Assembly (NCBI GenBank): GCA_963845675.1
Contig: CAWJSX010000001.1
Span: forward strand, 124,001-188,000
Origin: CAWJMD01 sp963845675
GTDB lineage: Bacteria > Actinomycetota > Actinomycetes > Actinomycetales > CAWJMD01
DNA length: 64,000 nt
Direction: 5' to 3'
The stretch's first letter is position 1. Each line of letters opens with the position of its first letter. The translations under genes were made by a program, and so were the position numbers. This document shows positions 16,869-26,159 of this stretch, piece by piece. The notes under the pieces were generated by a model. It was not told where the DNA came from and did not search any database. It saw only the letters and a program-made list of their open reading frames with translations.

Positions 16869-19616
16869 TCAGGGGCGGGCGTCGTGCGGCACGACACGCA
16901 GTAGTCCGAGCTCCTCGGCCCGGCGCACCGCCGAACGGCGGTTGCTCGCGCCGAGCTTGGCGTAGATATTCCGGGTGTGGGTTCGCAGGGTGTTGAGGGA
17001 GATGCTGAGCTCTCGGGCGATGTCAGGACCGCCCAGATCGGACCGCAGGAGCCGCAGCACGTCCCGCTCCCGGTCGCTGAGGGGAGCGACCCAGCCTTCT
17101 GCGGTGTGCGTCCCTGACCCAGGGGCGTCCGCGACGGCCAGGAGCCGGCGGACATACTGACCGACGCTGCCGCGGGTCCCGGCCGCACGCAGCAGGGTGG
17201 TCATCGCCCGGCCCTCGTCGAGGAAGGTGCGGATGTAGTGCTCCGGCTCCGCCAGTACCAGGGCCCGACGCAGGGTCTCGAGCGCCGCCGGGGTGTCGCC
17301 TCGCACCTGATCCGCTAGAGACCGGACGACCAGGATCTCGATGAGATCGCCGTCCCTGCCCCCTGCTCGCCCTGCTTCAGCTAGGCGTTCGAGGAGCCCC
17401 AGGGCGGCGTCGAGGTGACCGCTGTGCGGCTCGGACGAGTGCTGAGCCAACAGGATGCGCGCCAAGACGAGGTGCTCGAACTCATGCAGGTAGGACAGGT
17501 CGTCGTCCGCAGACAGGTCTCGCTCGTGCACCCAGACGAGCGCCTCTCGCCAGCGCCCCTGCCTCGCCCGCACCCTTGCCCTCAGCGCCGCGATCGGGCG
17601 CACCGGCGGGGAGAAGTCAGCCACGTAAACGCGTTCGGCAGCGTCGAGAAGCGCTGCTGCCCCGTCGAGATCACCCTGAACCTCGCGAGCCCGGGCCATC
17701 ACGACCTGCCGCCGGTACCGGTTCTGCGGGAGACCGAGGTGCTCGCCGAGGTCGTCCGAGGCGCGCAGATGCTGCACGGCGACGTCGCGCTCGCCGCGCT
17801 CTACGAGGATCGCCCCGAGTCCGACGTGCATGTCCGCCGCGCCCCGCAGCGGAACCGGTTCGGAGGTCAGGGCGAGGTCGAGACCTCGCTGGTAGGTGCT
17901 CCTCGCTGCACGGAGCCGTCCCCGGGCGATGTCCAGGTCGGCCAGGATGATGGCGCAGCCGACGACGTCGGCCAGGTGACCGGCCCTGGCGAGGCTGGCG
18001 GACGCTTCGGTGTACCGGCGATGCGCGCCCTCGAGGTCACCGGCGCTCCAACACGCCAGTCCGAGCAGCGCACAGGCCGCACCCCGACCGACGTCGTCGT
18101 CGTCGCCGAGGAGCTCGAGCGCTCTCTGGGCGTGCGCCACGGTGCCGTCCGCGTCGCCGAGCATCCGCGCCAGCCCCGCCCGGTGCACCGCGACCCCACC
18201 CGGCAGGTCGCGGAACCCCTTGTCGTCCACGACCACCATGCTCGACGGACACGACCGTCCCCCGGGGCCGTCGGCCGCCGGTCCCGCCAGCCATCGCTCG
18301 GCGTCACGCAGCCGCGGCTCGACCCCTTCGGCCTGCCCCGTGGACAGCAGGACGCCCGCGTACCCGTTGCTCAGGACGGGCCGGGCGCGGACGACCTCGT
18401 CCGGGAGCAGCTCGAGCCAGCGGCGCAGGGTCGCCTCCTGCCGGTCACGTTGCAGCCGAGGCAGTGCCAGCTCGACCAGGCCGGCCGCACGCGCGTGGTC
18501 CCCGCCGGCGAGTGCGTGCTGGATCGCGTCGGCCGCGGCGCCGCTCTGCTCGAACCAGTCGCAGGCCCGTGCATGCAGCACGGGAACCTGGTCCGGCGCC
18601 TCCTCGAGCAGGTGCGAGCGGAGGACGTCGGCGAACAGGTGGTGGAAGCGGTACCACTGCCTGCGGTGGTCGAGCGGCACGAGGAACAGGTTCGCCCTCT
18701 CGAGGGCGACCAGTTTGGCGGTCCCGCCGCCCTGGCCGGTGACCGCGTCGCACAGCGGCCCGCTCAGGCGAGCCAGGACCGAAACCCTCAGCAGGAACGA
18801 CCGCACGTCCTCGGGCTGTCGTTGCAGGACCTCCTCGGCCAGGTAGTCCACGACGTACCGGTCGTCGCCTGCGAAGCCCTCGATGAAGCCTGCGACGTCG
18901 TCACGGCCCTGCAGCGAGAGCCCGGCCAGCTGCAGTGCGGCGATCCACCCCTCGGTGCGGGCGTCGAGGGCGTCAACCTGTTGGGTGCTGAGGGACAACC
19001 CGACGACCTCGTCGAGGTAGGTCGCGGTCTCCTCCGTGGTGAAGCGCAGGTCGGCCGCACGCACCTCGAGGAGCTGACCGCGGGCACGCAGCCGCGGCAG
19101 GGCCAACGAGGGATCGGCGCGTGAGGCGATGACGAGGTGCGCTTGCTGCGGCAGGTTCTCGACCAGCAGTGCCAGGCTGTCGCGCACGTCCGGGTCGTCG
19201 ATCACGTGGTAGTCGTCGAGCACGACGGCGAGGTCGCCCGCGAGGCCGTGCAGGTCGTTCAGCAGGCCGGTCACCACGGTGTCGGTCGACGGTGACGCCG
19301 TGTCCAGGAGCGCAGCTACCGCGTCACCAGTCCCGGGTGCCGCCCGCCGCACGGCGGCCAACAGGTAGCGCCAGAACCGCACCGGGTCGTTGTCGCGCTC
19401 GTCGAGCGAGACCCACGCCAGGGAGCGGCCCGGCCCGGCTGCACCTGCCCACCAGTGCACCAGCGAGGTCGTCTTGCCGAACCCCGCCGGGGCTGACACC
19501 AGCGTCACCGTCGACGTCCAGACTCGATCGAGCCGTTCGTCCAGCCGCTGACGGACGACGCGTGCCGGACGTGGCTGCGGGAGATGGAGCTTAGCCTCGA
19601 GCAGTGCCTCGACCAT
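16869..19616 (-). CDS. LuxR-family regulator of the MalT/LAL type
   Basis: A 915-residue regulator. The order is an N-terminal ATPase module (Walker A SAPAGFGKTT at 41-50, Walker B VVLDDYH near 160), a winged-helix stretch, a long TPR-like helical region (about 380-800), and a C-terminal LuxR helix-turn-helix (LSDRERDVL, then NTLRTHTRNIYAKLGASNR). Large ATP-binding LuxR proteins of this kind activate genes in response to small molecules. An AGGAGG site 4 bases before the ATG at 19616 fixes the start. It probably controls the downstream small gene, DUF4386 and the now broken dehydrogenase. The gene is intact despite its length. Confidence 0.9.
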   Translation of the reverse strand: MVEALLEAKLHLPQPRPARVVRQRLDERLDRVWTSTVTLVSAPAGFGKTTSLVHWWAGAAGPGRSLAWVSLDERDNDPVRFWRYLLAAVRRAAPGTGDAVAALLDTASPSTDTVVTGLLNDLHGLAGDLAVVLDDYHVIDDPDVRDSLALLVENLPQQAHLVIASRADPSLALPRLRARGQLLEVRAADLRFTTEETATYLDEVVGLSLSTQQVDALDARTEGWIAALQLAGLSLQGRDDVAGFIEGFAGDDRYVVDYLAEEVLQRQPEDVRSFLLRVSVLARLSGPLCDAVTGQGGGTAKLVALERANLFLVPLDHRRQWYRFHHLFADVLRSHLLEEAPDQVPVLHARACDWFEQSGAAADAIQHALAGGDHARAAGLVELALPRLQRDRQEATLRRWLELLPDEVVRARPVLSNGYAGVLLSTGQAEGVEPRLRDAERWLAGPAADGPGGRSCPSSMVVVDDKGFRDLPGGVAVHRAGLARMLGDADGTVAHAQRALELLGDDDDVGRGAACALLGLACWSAGDLEGAHRRYTEASASLARAGHLADVVGCAIILADLDIARGRLRAARSTYQRGLDLALTSEPVPLRGAADMHVGLGAILVERGERDVAVQHLRASDDLGEHLGLPQNRYRRQVVMARAREVQGDLDGAAALLDAAERVYVADFSPPVRPIAALRARVRARQGRWREALVWVHERDLSADDDLSYLHEFEHLVLARILLAQHSSEPHSGHLDAALGLLERLAEAGRAGGRDGDLIEILVVRSLADQVRGDTPAALETLRRALVLAEPEHYIRTFLDEGRAMTTLLRAAGTRGSVGQYVRRLLAVADAPGSGTHTAEGWVAPLSDRERDVLRLLRSDLGGPDIARELSISLNTLRTHTRNIYAKLGASNRRSAVRRAEELGLLRVVPHDARP

Positions 19617-20344
19617 GCCACCTCCTGCAGCTCCGCCTCGGCTGGTACAGCTGTCTGCACACGGCGCCAGAGCGACTATCGCAGGAACCGTCGCGTTGCC
19701 GGGCTCGGAGCGCATGGAAGGCTGCCGAGCAAGCCCTCACCTGCTCGCCCCGCCCGTGCCGCCGTGTTCCCTGCGACCCGGACGCCCCGGCGCAGTGGAG
19801 ACGGTGTCCGTCTCCCGCCGTGTCGGATCGTGGTGCGGGGGACCGGACCGTGTCGGCGCGTGTGGCTTGGTCAGGCGCAACTGCACCTTGAGCAGGTAGA
19901 TCGGTGTTAGAGGATCCGTTAGACGTCGGGACATGGTGACGCTTCACGCAAGACTCAACTCGGCGCAGGTCGGGAGACGCCAGGGAAGGGAACATGCTGG
20001 TCACCGGATCAAATCAAGACCAGGCGGGATCGCAGCCATGTGTCGGTGCTCGCCTTGCCTGCCGCAGCGGTGGACGCCCGTCGGCGGCTGCGCGATGCCG
20101 AGACGACGACCTCGCGGCCACTCGCCGCGGCGGACAGCCCGGCACAAGCAGGACTGGAAGGGCCCTGGGCGCACTTGGGGATCGAGCTACCTCAGCCACG
20201 CTGAGGGGAGGCGTCCGAGAAGCCTCAACAGTCCGCTGGGCGCGTGACGGCTGGGCGTGTGCCACCAGAGTTGAACGCGTTCGTGAGAAATCCCGCTACT
20301 GACGGGTGGACGCAGACGCCGAAATCGCTCTGACCTGCACAAAC
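19617..20344. other. 728-base gap between the LuxR gene and the tRNA-like fragment
   Basis: I find no gene here that I can support. All open frames are short, overlap each other and match no family I know. The left end should hold the luxR promoter. One minus-strand frame near 19934 contains IYLLKVQLRLTKP, which weakly recalls pRiA4b ORF-3-type proteins, but it degenerates at once. The stretch looks like decayed or junction sequence at the edge of the accessory block. Confidence 0.35.
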
Positions 20345-20394
20345 GTGGGGCAGGCGGGCTCGAACCCGCGACGTGACGGATCATGAGTCCGCTG
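20345..20394 (-). tRNA. 3' half of a tRNA-like sequence (CAT anticodon)
   Basis: On the minus strand 50 bases form an anticodon stem and loop (GCGGA-CTCATGA-TCCGT, anticodon CAT), a variable region, a T arm (GCGGG-TTCGAG-CCCGC, one loop base short) and an acceptor-like end TGCCCCA. The acceptor 5' strand, D arm and everything 5' of the anticodon stem are missing; the sequence changes abruptly to the end of the methyltransferase gene. This is the shape of an integration-site remnant in a tRNA-Met-like gene. It cannot fold into a working tRNA. Confidence 0.55.
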
Positions 20395-20411
20395 GGTGAA
20401 GAACGATCGGG

Positions 20412-21141
20412 TCAGACCCGGCGCACCAGGATCGTGCTGTTGGACCGGTGGAGCACCGTGTCGAGCCGTCCCAGCGACGACGTCTTCGCTGCGGGCGTCG
20501 ACCACCTCGCCGAGACCGGTGCTCTCGACCATCTGTCACGACCTCGTCGTGCCCGTAGAACGACACCAGCGGTGCACCGATGTTGTTCCAGTAGCCGCGC
20601 ACCCCGATCCGGTTGCCGGTGAAGGTCGTCGTCACGCGCTTGACCCAGAAGAGGCCGGACATCAGCGACGCGGGGCGTGCAGACCGGCTCGAAGACGACG
20701 AGGTGGCCGCCCGGCTTCAGCAGCTCCAGCGCGTTGCGCAGTCCGTCGACCGCGTCGCTCCGCGAGCTCGCGCCGGTGCGTCCGACGAGGTGGTGCAGCA
20801 GGGCGGCTGCGAGGGCGAAGTCGTAGCGGCCGGCGTGCTGCCGGACCTGCGCACCGTCGAGGATCGAGGCGTGCACGGTGCGGCAGGCGACCCGCTCCTG
20901 CGCGACCGCCAGCGCGGAGGCGCTGACGTCCATGGCCCACAGATCCGTCAGACCCGGTCGATCCGGCCAGCACCGCGAGCACGTTGCCGGTGCCGCAGCC
21001 CACGTCGACCAGCGACGAGCCGGGCTCCATCCGCTCCGTGATCATCTCCGTGGCGTGGCGCAGCCGGGCGGGGCTGTAGTCGTGGGAGTGGTTCTCGAAG
21101 TAGTCGACCGTGCCCTTGTCGGCGTGATCGGGACGGGTCAT
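20412..21141 (-). CDS. class I SAM-dependent methyltransferase (frameshifted copy)
   Basis: The joined reading is about 240 residues: start MTRPDHADKGTVDYFENHSH, motif I LVDVGCGTGN, then DLWAMDVSASALAVAQ, FALAAALLHHL, LKPGGHLVVFEPV, FWVKRVTTTFTGN, YWNNIGAPLVSFYGHDEV and an end NSTILVRRV. Motif I binds S-adenosylmethionine; the substrate is unknown. Frame breaks lie near 20965, 20660 and 20545. The gene faces away from DUF2344 and ends 17 bases from the tRNA-like fragment. Whether it belongs to the accessory block or the core is unclear. Confidence 0.7.
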
Positions 21142-21264
21142 CGGTGCATCGTAGGCGGACGCGGGAGCAGCGGTCACCGAGGTCGGGCGCTGTCGTCGCC
21201 AGAGGTCAGGTCCGCCACACTGGCGCCGTCCGCACGCCACCGCCCCGTCCGAAGGAGCAGTCCG

Positions 21265-22189
21265 CTGGCTCGTCGACCCGAAGGCCCGCCACCACCGCCC
21301 GCGGTGCAGAAGCTGCGGATCCGGTACGCGAAGCGCACCCGCCTGCGCTTCACCAGCCACCGGGACTTCCAGCGCGCCCTCGAGCGCGCGCTGCGGCGGG
21401 CCGAGGTGCCGATGGCCTACTCGGCCGGGTTCTCGCCCCACCCGAAGGTCTCGTACGCGAACGCCGCCTCCACCGGGGCCGCGAGCGAGGCCGAGTACCT
21501 GGAGATCTCGGTCGTGGAGCGGTGCGACCCGCAGGCGCTGCGCGCCGCACTCGACGAGGCGCTGCCTCCCGGCCTCGACGTGATCGAGGTCGTCGAGGCC
21601 GGGCCGGGTGCGCTCGCCGACCGACTGACGGCCGGCGAGTGGGAGGTCGTGCTGCCCGGCCTGGACCCGGAGCCGTCGGCCCCGGCCGTCGAGGACGTTC
21701 ATGGCGCGCGAGTCCGTCGAGGTGGAGCGCGTGACGCAGAAGGGTCGCCGGACGCTCGACGCCCGCGCGGCCGTGGTGCGGATGGGGCTGCTGGCTCCCG
21801 GACGACGCGCGGAGCGACCTGGCGCGGACGGCGGTCGGTTCTGGGCGGGTGTGTGCGATACTCCACCTGGTCGTCCGGCTCGCCACACCGGCCGTTCGAC
21901 CCGACGACGTCCTGACCGCCCTTCACGCGGTGGCTGACCTGGCGCCGGCGTCACCACCCCAGGTGACGCGCATGGCGCAGGGGCTGCTCGACGAGGAGTC
22001 AGGAACCGTGGCCGATCCCTCTGGCCCCGGACCGGGACGCCGCCGGCGCCAGCAGAGCGCCGCGCGCCAGGCGACTGGCAGCGCGAGCACTGAGGCGCGA
22101 CCACGACTTTCCGCCGGTGCCCGTCCGGGCGCACGGCGACAACCGCCCCCCAGCGGTGCCGCGAGGTGTGGCCGGCATCCGGGGATGAC
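21265..22189 (+). CDS. DUF2344 / TIGR03936 protein, radical SAM partner (frameshifted copy)
   Basis: The N-terminal part matches the family closely: VQKLRIRYAKRTRLRFTSHR, then RRAEVPMAYSAGFSPHPKVS and SEAEYLEI. It continues in a second frame (ESVEVERVTQKGRRTLDARA) and a third (VVRLATPAVRPDDVLTALHA), with breaks near 21697 and 21845. A GGAG site at 21254-21257 is 7 bases before a CTG at 21265, from which the protein would begin ARRPEGPPPPP as the family usually does. The first ordinary start, GTG at 21304, would remove this segment. The 3' end is uncertain (22090 to 22189). The family partners TIGR03960, found here at 4053-6023. Confidence 0.8.
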
Positions 22190-22200
22190 GGGAGACACCC

Positions 22201-25182
22201 GTGATGCTCGACAACGAGCCCACTGACCAGCAGACCACCGAGCAGGGCCTTGACCAGGGTGGCGCCCAGGCGCCGCCGGCCAAGAAGGCCCCGCGCAAGC
22301 GGGCGAGCAAGAAGGCCGCCGCGCCTTGGGACCAGTCCGCCGAGGCACCCGCCGAGGCACGCTCCGAGGAACCGGCGGCCGAAGGCCACCCGGACCCGGC
22401 GATCCGCCAAGAAGACGGCCGCAGCCCCGGCGCAGACCGCAGTCACCGGGACGCAGCCGCCGAGACCGCCCCCACGGGCGACGCCGAGGCGTCACCCGCC
22501 CCGGCCAAGAAGGCGACGCGCAAGCGCGCGAGCAAGAAGTCCGCCGCGAAGCCCCCGGTCGTGGAGACACCGGTGGCCGACAGCGCGTCCACGGAGGCCG
22601 AGGATGAGGACGAGAGCGTCCGAGGGGGAGACGACCGAGACCGCCGCCCGGCATCGCGGTGCTCTTCCAGGCACCCGAGGTCGAGGCGGCCCCTCGCCGC
22701 CGCCGTTCCGCCAGCCGTCCCGCCGGACCGCCGAAGGGCATCGGACGAGCCGACCGGGACGGACCCCAGCCGGCGAGTCCCGGCCGCCGTGATGGCGCCG
22801 CCGCCGAGCGGAAGGACGACGGACGACGACGACGGCGACGACGGTCGTCCTCGTCGACGCCGTCGCGGAGGACGCGGACGCCGCAAGCGCTCCGACGACC
22901 GACGACGCAGCGCAGCCCGCGGGCGAGGGGCAGGGCGACGCCGAGGGCTCCTCCGACTCCGACAGCACCGACAGCCCGGAGAGTACGTCCGAGGGCTCGG
23001 ACGGCCGACCCCCCTGACGACTCCCGGACGAGCGGCATCGGAGGTCGGTCGCCGTCGCCGTGGCCGCGGGTCCCGTGGCGCCGAGGACGCGTCGGACGCC
23101 GACAGCGGCTCGACGAGCAGGACGGCTCCGCCGGCGCCAACGGCGAGGACACGCCCGACGAGTCCGACGACGACGCCGAGGGCACGTCGAGCAGCAGCCG
23201 TCGCCGCCGGCGTCGCCGTCGCCGCGGTGGTGGCGGTGACGACTCCGAGTCGACGCCGAGCGCGGACGACCCGCCGAACACCGTCGTGCGGGTGCGCCAG
23301 GCCCGCAAGAGCGCGGCGAAGGACGAGGTCGTCGGTGTCAAGGGCTCGACCCGCCTGGAGGCCAAGCGTCAGCGCCGCCGCGAGGGACGTGAGTCCGGTC
23401 GGCGCCGCCAGGTCATCACGGAGTCGGAGTTCCTCTCGCGCCGCGAGGCCGTCGAGCGCACGATGCTCGTCCGCGAGCACGAGGGGCGTACGCAGATCGC
23501 GGTCCTCGAGGACGGCGTCCTCGTCGAGCACTACGTGGCCCGCAAGGCCGCGGCGTCGATGATCGGCAACGTCTACCTCGGCAAGGTGCAGAACGTGCTG
23601 CCGAGCATGGAGGCCGCGTTCATCGACATCGGCAAGGGTCGCAACGCCGTCCTCTACGCGGGCGAGGTGAACTGGGACGCCGCCGGCATGGAGGGCAAGC
23701 CCCGTCGCATCGAGCTCGCGCTGAAGTCCGGTGACCCGGTGCTCGTCCAGGTGAGCAAGGACCCCGTGGGCTCCAAGGGGTCGCGGCTCACCAGCCAGAT
23801 CTCGCTGCCCGGCCGGTACCTCGTGTACGTGCCGAACTCGTCGATGACCGGGATCTCCCGCAAGCTCCCCGACACCGAGCGGGCGCGCCTGAAGAAGATC
23901 CTCAAGGCCGTCGTGCCCGACCACGCGGGCGTCATCGTGCGCACCGCGGCCGAAGGTGCCAGCGAGGCCGAGCTCGAGCGCGACGTGATCCGGCTGCAGA
24001 AGCGCTGGGAGGACATCGAGAAGCGCTCGAAGGCGGCGAACCCGCCGACCCTGCTGCACGGCGAGCCCGACCTCACGGTCCGGGTGATCCGCGACGTGTT
24101 CAACGAGGACTTCTCGTCGCTCGTCGTCACCGGCGACGAGGCCTGGTCGACGGTCAAGGAGTACGTGGACGAGGTGGCCCCCGACCTCTCGGAGCGACTC
24201 AGCCACTGGGACGGGCAGCAGGACCTGTTCGCAGCGCACCGCGTCGACGAGCAGATCGCCAAGGCGCTGGAGCGCAAGGTCCACCTGCCGTCCGGCGGCT
24301 CGCTGGTGATCGACCGCACCGAGGCCATGACCGTCGTGGACGTCAACACCGGCAAGTTCATCGGCGCCGGCGGCAACCTCGAGGAGACCGTCACCCGCAA
24401 CAACCTGGAGGCGGCGGAGGAGATCGTCCGCCAGCTGAGGCTGCGGGACGTCGGCGGCATCATCGTGATCGACTTCATCGACATGGTGCTCGAGTCGAAC
24501 CGGGACCTGGTGCTGCGTCGCATGCTCGAGTGCCTTGGCCGCGACCGCACCAAGCACCAGGTGGCCGAGGTCACCTCGCTCGGGCTCGTGCAGATGACGC
24601 GCAAGCGCGTCGGCCAGGGCCTGCTGGAGGCGTTCTCCGAGCCGTGCGAGCACTGCCAGGGCCGTGGCGTGATGCTCTTCGACGAGCCGGTCGAGCTGAA
24701 GGGGTCCGACGACGGCGGCAACACCAACCGCGGCGGACGCGGTGGCGGTGGCAGCGGCGGTGGCGGCAACGGCCGCGACCAGGCCGCCAGGAAGGGCCCG
24801 TCCGAGGCTCAGAAGGTGCACGAGGCGGCGCGCAAGGCCCAGGAGAAGGCCGAGCAGGACAAGGTCGAGCAGGACAAGGCCGAGCAGGAGAAGGTCGAGC
24901 AGGGCGAGGCCGACCAGGGCCCGCCGCGGGAGGGCACGGCGGACGAGCCGGCGCCCGACACGCAATCGGTCCCGAGTCCGGAGCCCACGCCGGAGCCTGC
25001 CCCCGCGGTGGTCGAGGTCGCTCCTGCCGGTGCCGAGACGGCCCCGGTCTCTGGACGGTGGCCCGCCGACCGAGGCTGCAGCCGCGGCCATGGAGACTCC
25101 GGCCGAGCCGGCGACCCGACCGCGACGTCGCCGTCGCGCGACGTCGCCGTCCACGACCCCGCCGCCCGCGCCGCCCGCCTGA
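22201..25182 (+). CDS. rne: ribonuclease E/G (frameshifted copy)
   Basis: RNase E/G cleaves single-stranded RNA at 5'-monophosphate ends and processes rRNA and mRNA. The catalytic half, in one clean frame from about 23270 to 25040, shows the S1 region (GNVYLGKVQNVLPSMEAAFI), the RNase H-like and metal-binding parts (VVDVNTGKFIG, IDFIDM) and the zinc-link CEHCQGRG. Upstream is a disordered Lys/Arg/Ala-rich arm with repeats such as KKAPRKRASKKAAA; downstream a repetitive EKAEQDKVEQ tail. GTG 22201 has GGGAG 6-7 bases before it; ATG 22204 is the alternative. The arm has several frame breaks between about 22385 and 23260, and another lies near 25050. Confidence 0.9.
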
Positions 25183-25199
25183 GCACGTCCTCAGGCGGG
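25174..25199 (+). terminator. hairpin terminator at the end of rne
   Basis: CCCGCCTGAG (25174-25183) pairs perfectly with CTCAGGCGGG (25190-25199) around a 6-base loop. The stem includes the rne stop codon. There is no T tract, as is usual in high-GC actinobacteria. A second GC palindrome follows directly. Confidence 0.6.
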
Positions 25200-25216
25200 G
25201 CCGGGCCCGGCCTGGT

Positions 25217-25246
25217 TTGACCCGAGCACGGAGCGATCCGTACTCT
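25217..25246 (+). promoter_or_regulatory. promoter of rplU-rpmA
   Basis: TTGACC (25217-25222) and TACTCT (25241-25246) are spaced by 18 bases and resemble -35 and -10 boxes of a housekeeping sigma factor. The start would fall near 25253, leaving a leader of about 130 bases before rplU. The position just after the rne terminator supports it. Confidence 0.6.
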
Positions 25247-25382
25247 GGAGCCCGGTCCGCCCCTGTGACCCTGCATGGTCCCAGCAAGGCGGTCCTGCTG
25301 CGTGCGCTCCCGCGTGCGAGCCGATGCCATCCGTGGCGAGCGGCGCGACAGCACCCCGAACGAGTCAGAAGGTGAGCCACAC

Positions 25383-25691
25383 GTGTACGCGATCGTTCGA
25401 GCCGGCGGCCGTCAGGAGAAGGTGTCCGTCGGCGATGTGCTGACCGTCGACCGCCTCGCAGGTGACGCCGGAAGCACCGTCGAGTTCAAGCCGGTCCTGC
25501 TCGTCGACGGTGACACGGTCACCAGCGACGTCGCGAAGCTGGCGAAGGTCACCGTCACCGCTGAGATCATCGCGGCGACCAAGGGCCCCAAGATCACGAT
25601 CCTGAAGTACAAGAACAAGACCGGCTACCGCAAGCGCCAGGGTCACCGCCAGAAGCACACCCAGGTCAAGGTCACCGGCATCGACGCCTGA
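25383..25691 (+). CDS. rplU: 50S ribosomal protein L21
   Basis: A 102-residue L21, the normal length, binding 23S rRNA. It opens with YAIVRAGGRQEKV and closes with the typical basic segment KNKTGYRKRQGHRQKHTQVKV. The GTG at 25383 follows a GAAGGTGAG-type site. The frame stays open upstream but that part is not conserved and falls in the leader. It forms an operon with rpmA 64 bases downstream. Confidence 0.97.
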   Translation: MYAIVRAGGRQEKVSVGDVLTVDRLAGDAGSTVEFKPVLLVDGDTVTSDVAKLAKVTVTAEIIAATKGPKITILKYKNKTGYRKRQGHRQKHTQVKVTGIDA

Positions 25692-25755
25692 GCCTCGGCT
25701 CGACGTCACCCACGACACCCCCCATCACCCCAGGTACGAAACGGCGGTAGGACCC

Positions 25756-26010
25756 ATGGCACACAAGAAGGGCGCGAGCTCGACCCGCAACGGTCGCGAC
25801 TCCAACGCGCAGCGACTCGGCGTCAAGCGCTTCGGCGGCCAGCTGGTCAACGCCGGCGAGATCATCGTGCGTCAGCGCGGCACCCACTTCCACCCCGGTG
25901 AGAACGTCGGACGCGGCAAGGACGACACGCTCTTCGCGCTGACGCCCGGCTCCGTCCTGTTCGGCACGAAGCGCGGTCGCAAGACCGTGAACATCGTCGC
26001 CGGCGAGTGA
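25756..26010 (+). CDS. rpmA: 50S ribosomal protein L27
   Basis: An 84-residue L27 starting MAHKKGASSTRNGRDSNAQR, with the flexible N-terminus that reaches the peptidyl transferase centre. It lacks the N-terminal extension that some Gram-positives cleave off. The end FGTKRGRKTVNIV is typical. A strong terminator hairpin follows before obgE, so rplU-rpmA is probably its own transcription unit with some read-through. Confidence 0.97.
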   Translation: MAHKKGASSTRNGRDSNAQRLGVKRFGGQLVNAGEIIVRQRGTHFHPGENVGRGKDDTLFALTPGSVLFGTKRGRKTVNIVAGE

Positions 26011-26064
26011 CACCGGCCCGGCTCGACCGGGTACCGCCCGACCAGGGCACGGCACAGGCGTGAC

Positions 26065-26094
26065 GAAGGGGTGAGCCTCTCGGCTCACCCCTTC
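26065..26094 (+). terminator. terminator between rpmA and obgE
   Basis: A perfect 13-base stem (26065-26077 with 26082-26094) closes a TCTC loop and is followed by TCCTGTT. This is the clearest intrinsic-terminator-like hairpin in the window. Confidence 0.8.
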
Positions 26095-26159
26095 TCCTGT
26101 TGCCGAACAGATGCGCGCGCCACGCGCGCAACGCGCACCATGAACACAGGAGGCCGCCC

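Noticed and set aside
19737..19934. A pRiA4b ORF-3-like remnant on the minus strand
   Set aside because: Only about a dozen residues resemble the family and the rest is low complexity. Chance is likely.
20345..20394. A complete functional tRNA-Met
   Set aside because: The D arm and 5' acceptor strand are missing and the T loop is one base short.
22443..25154. A 903-codon minus-strand open frame opposite rne
   Set aside because: It is the complement of the rne catalytic region, with leucine/valine/histidine bias and no family match.
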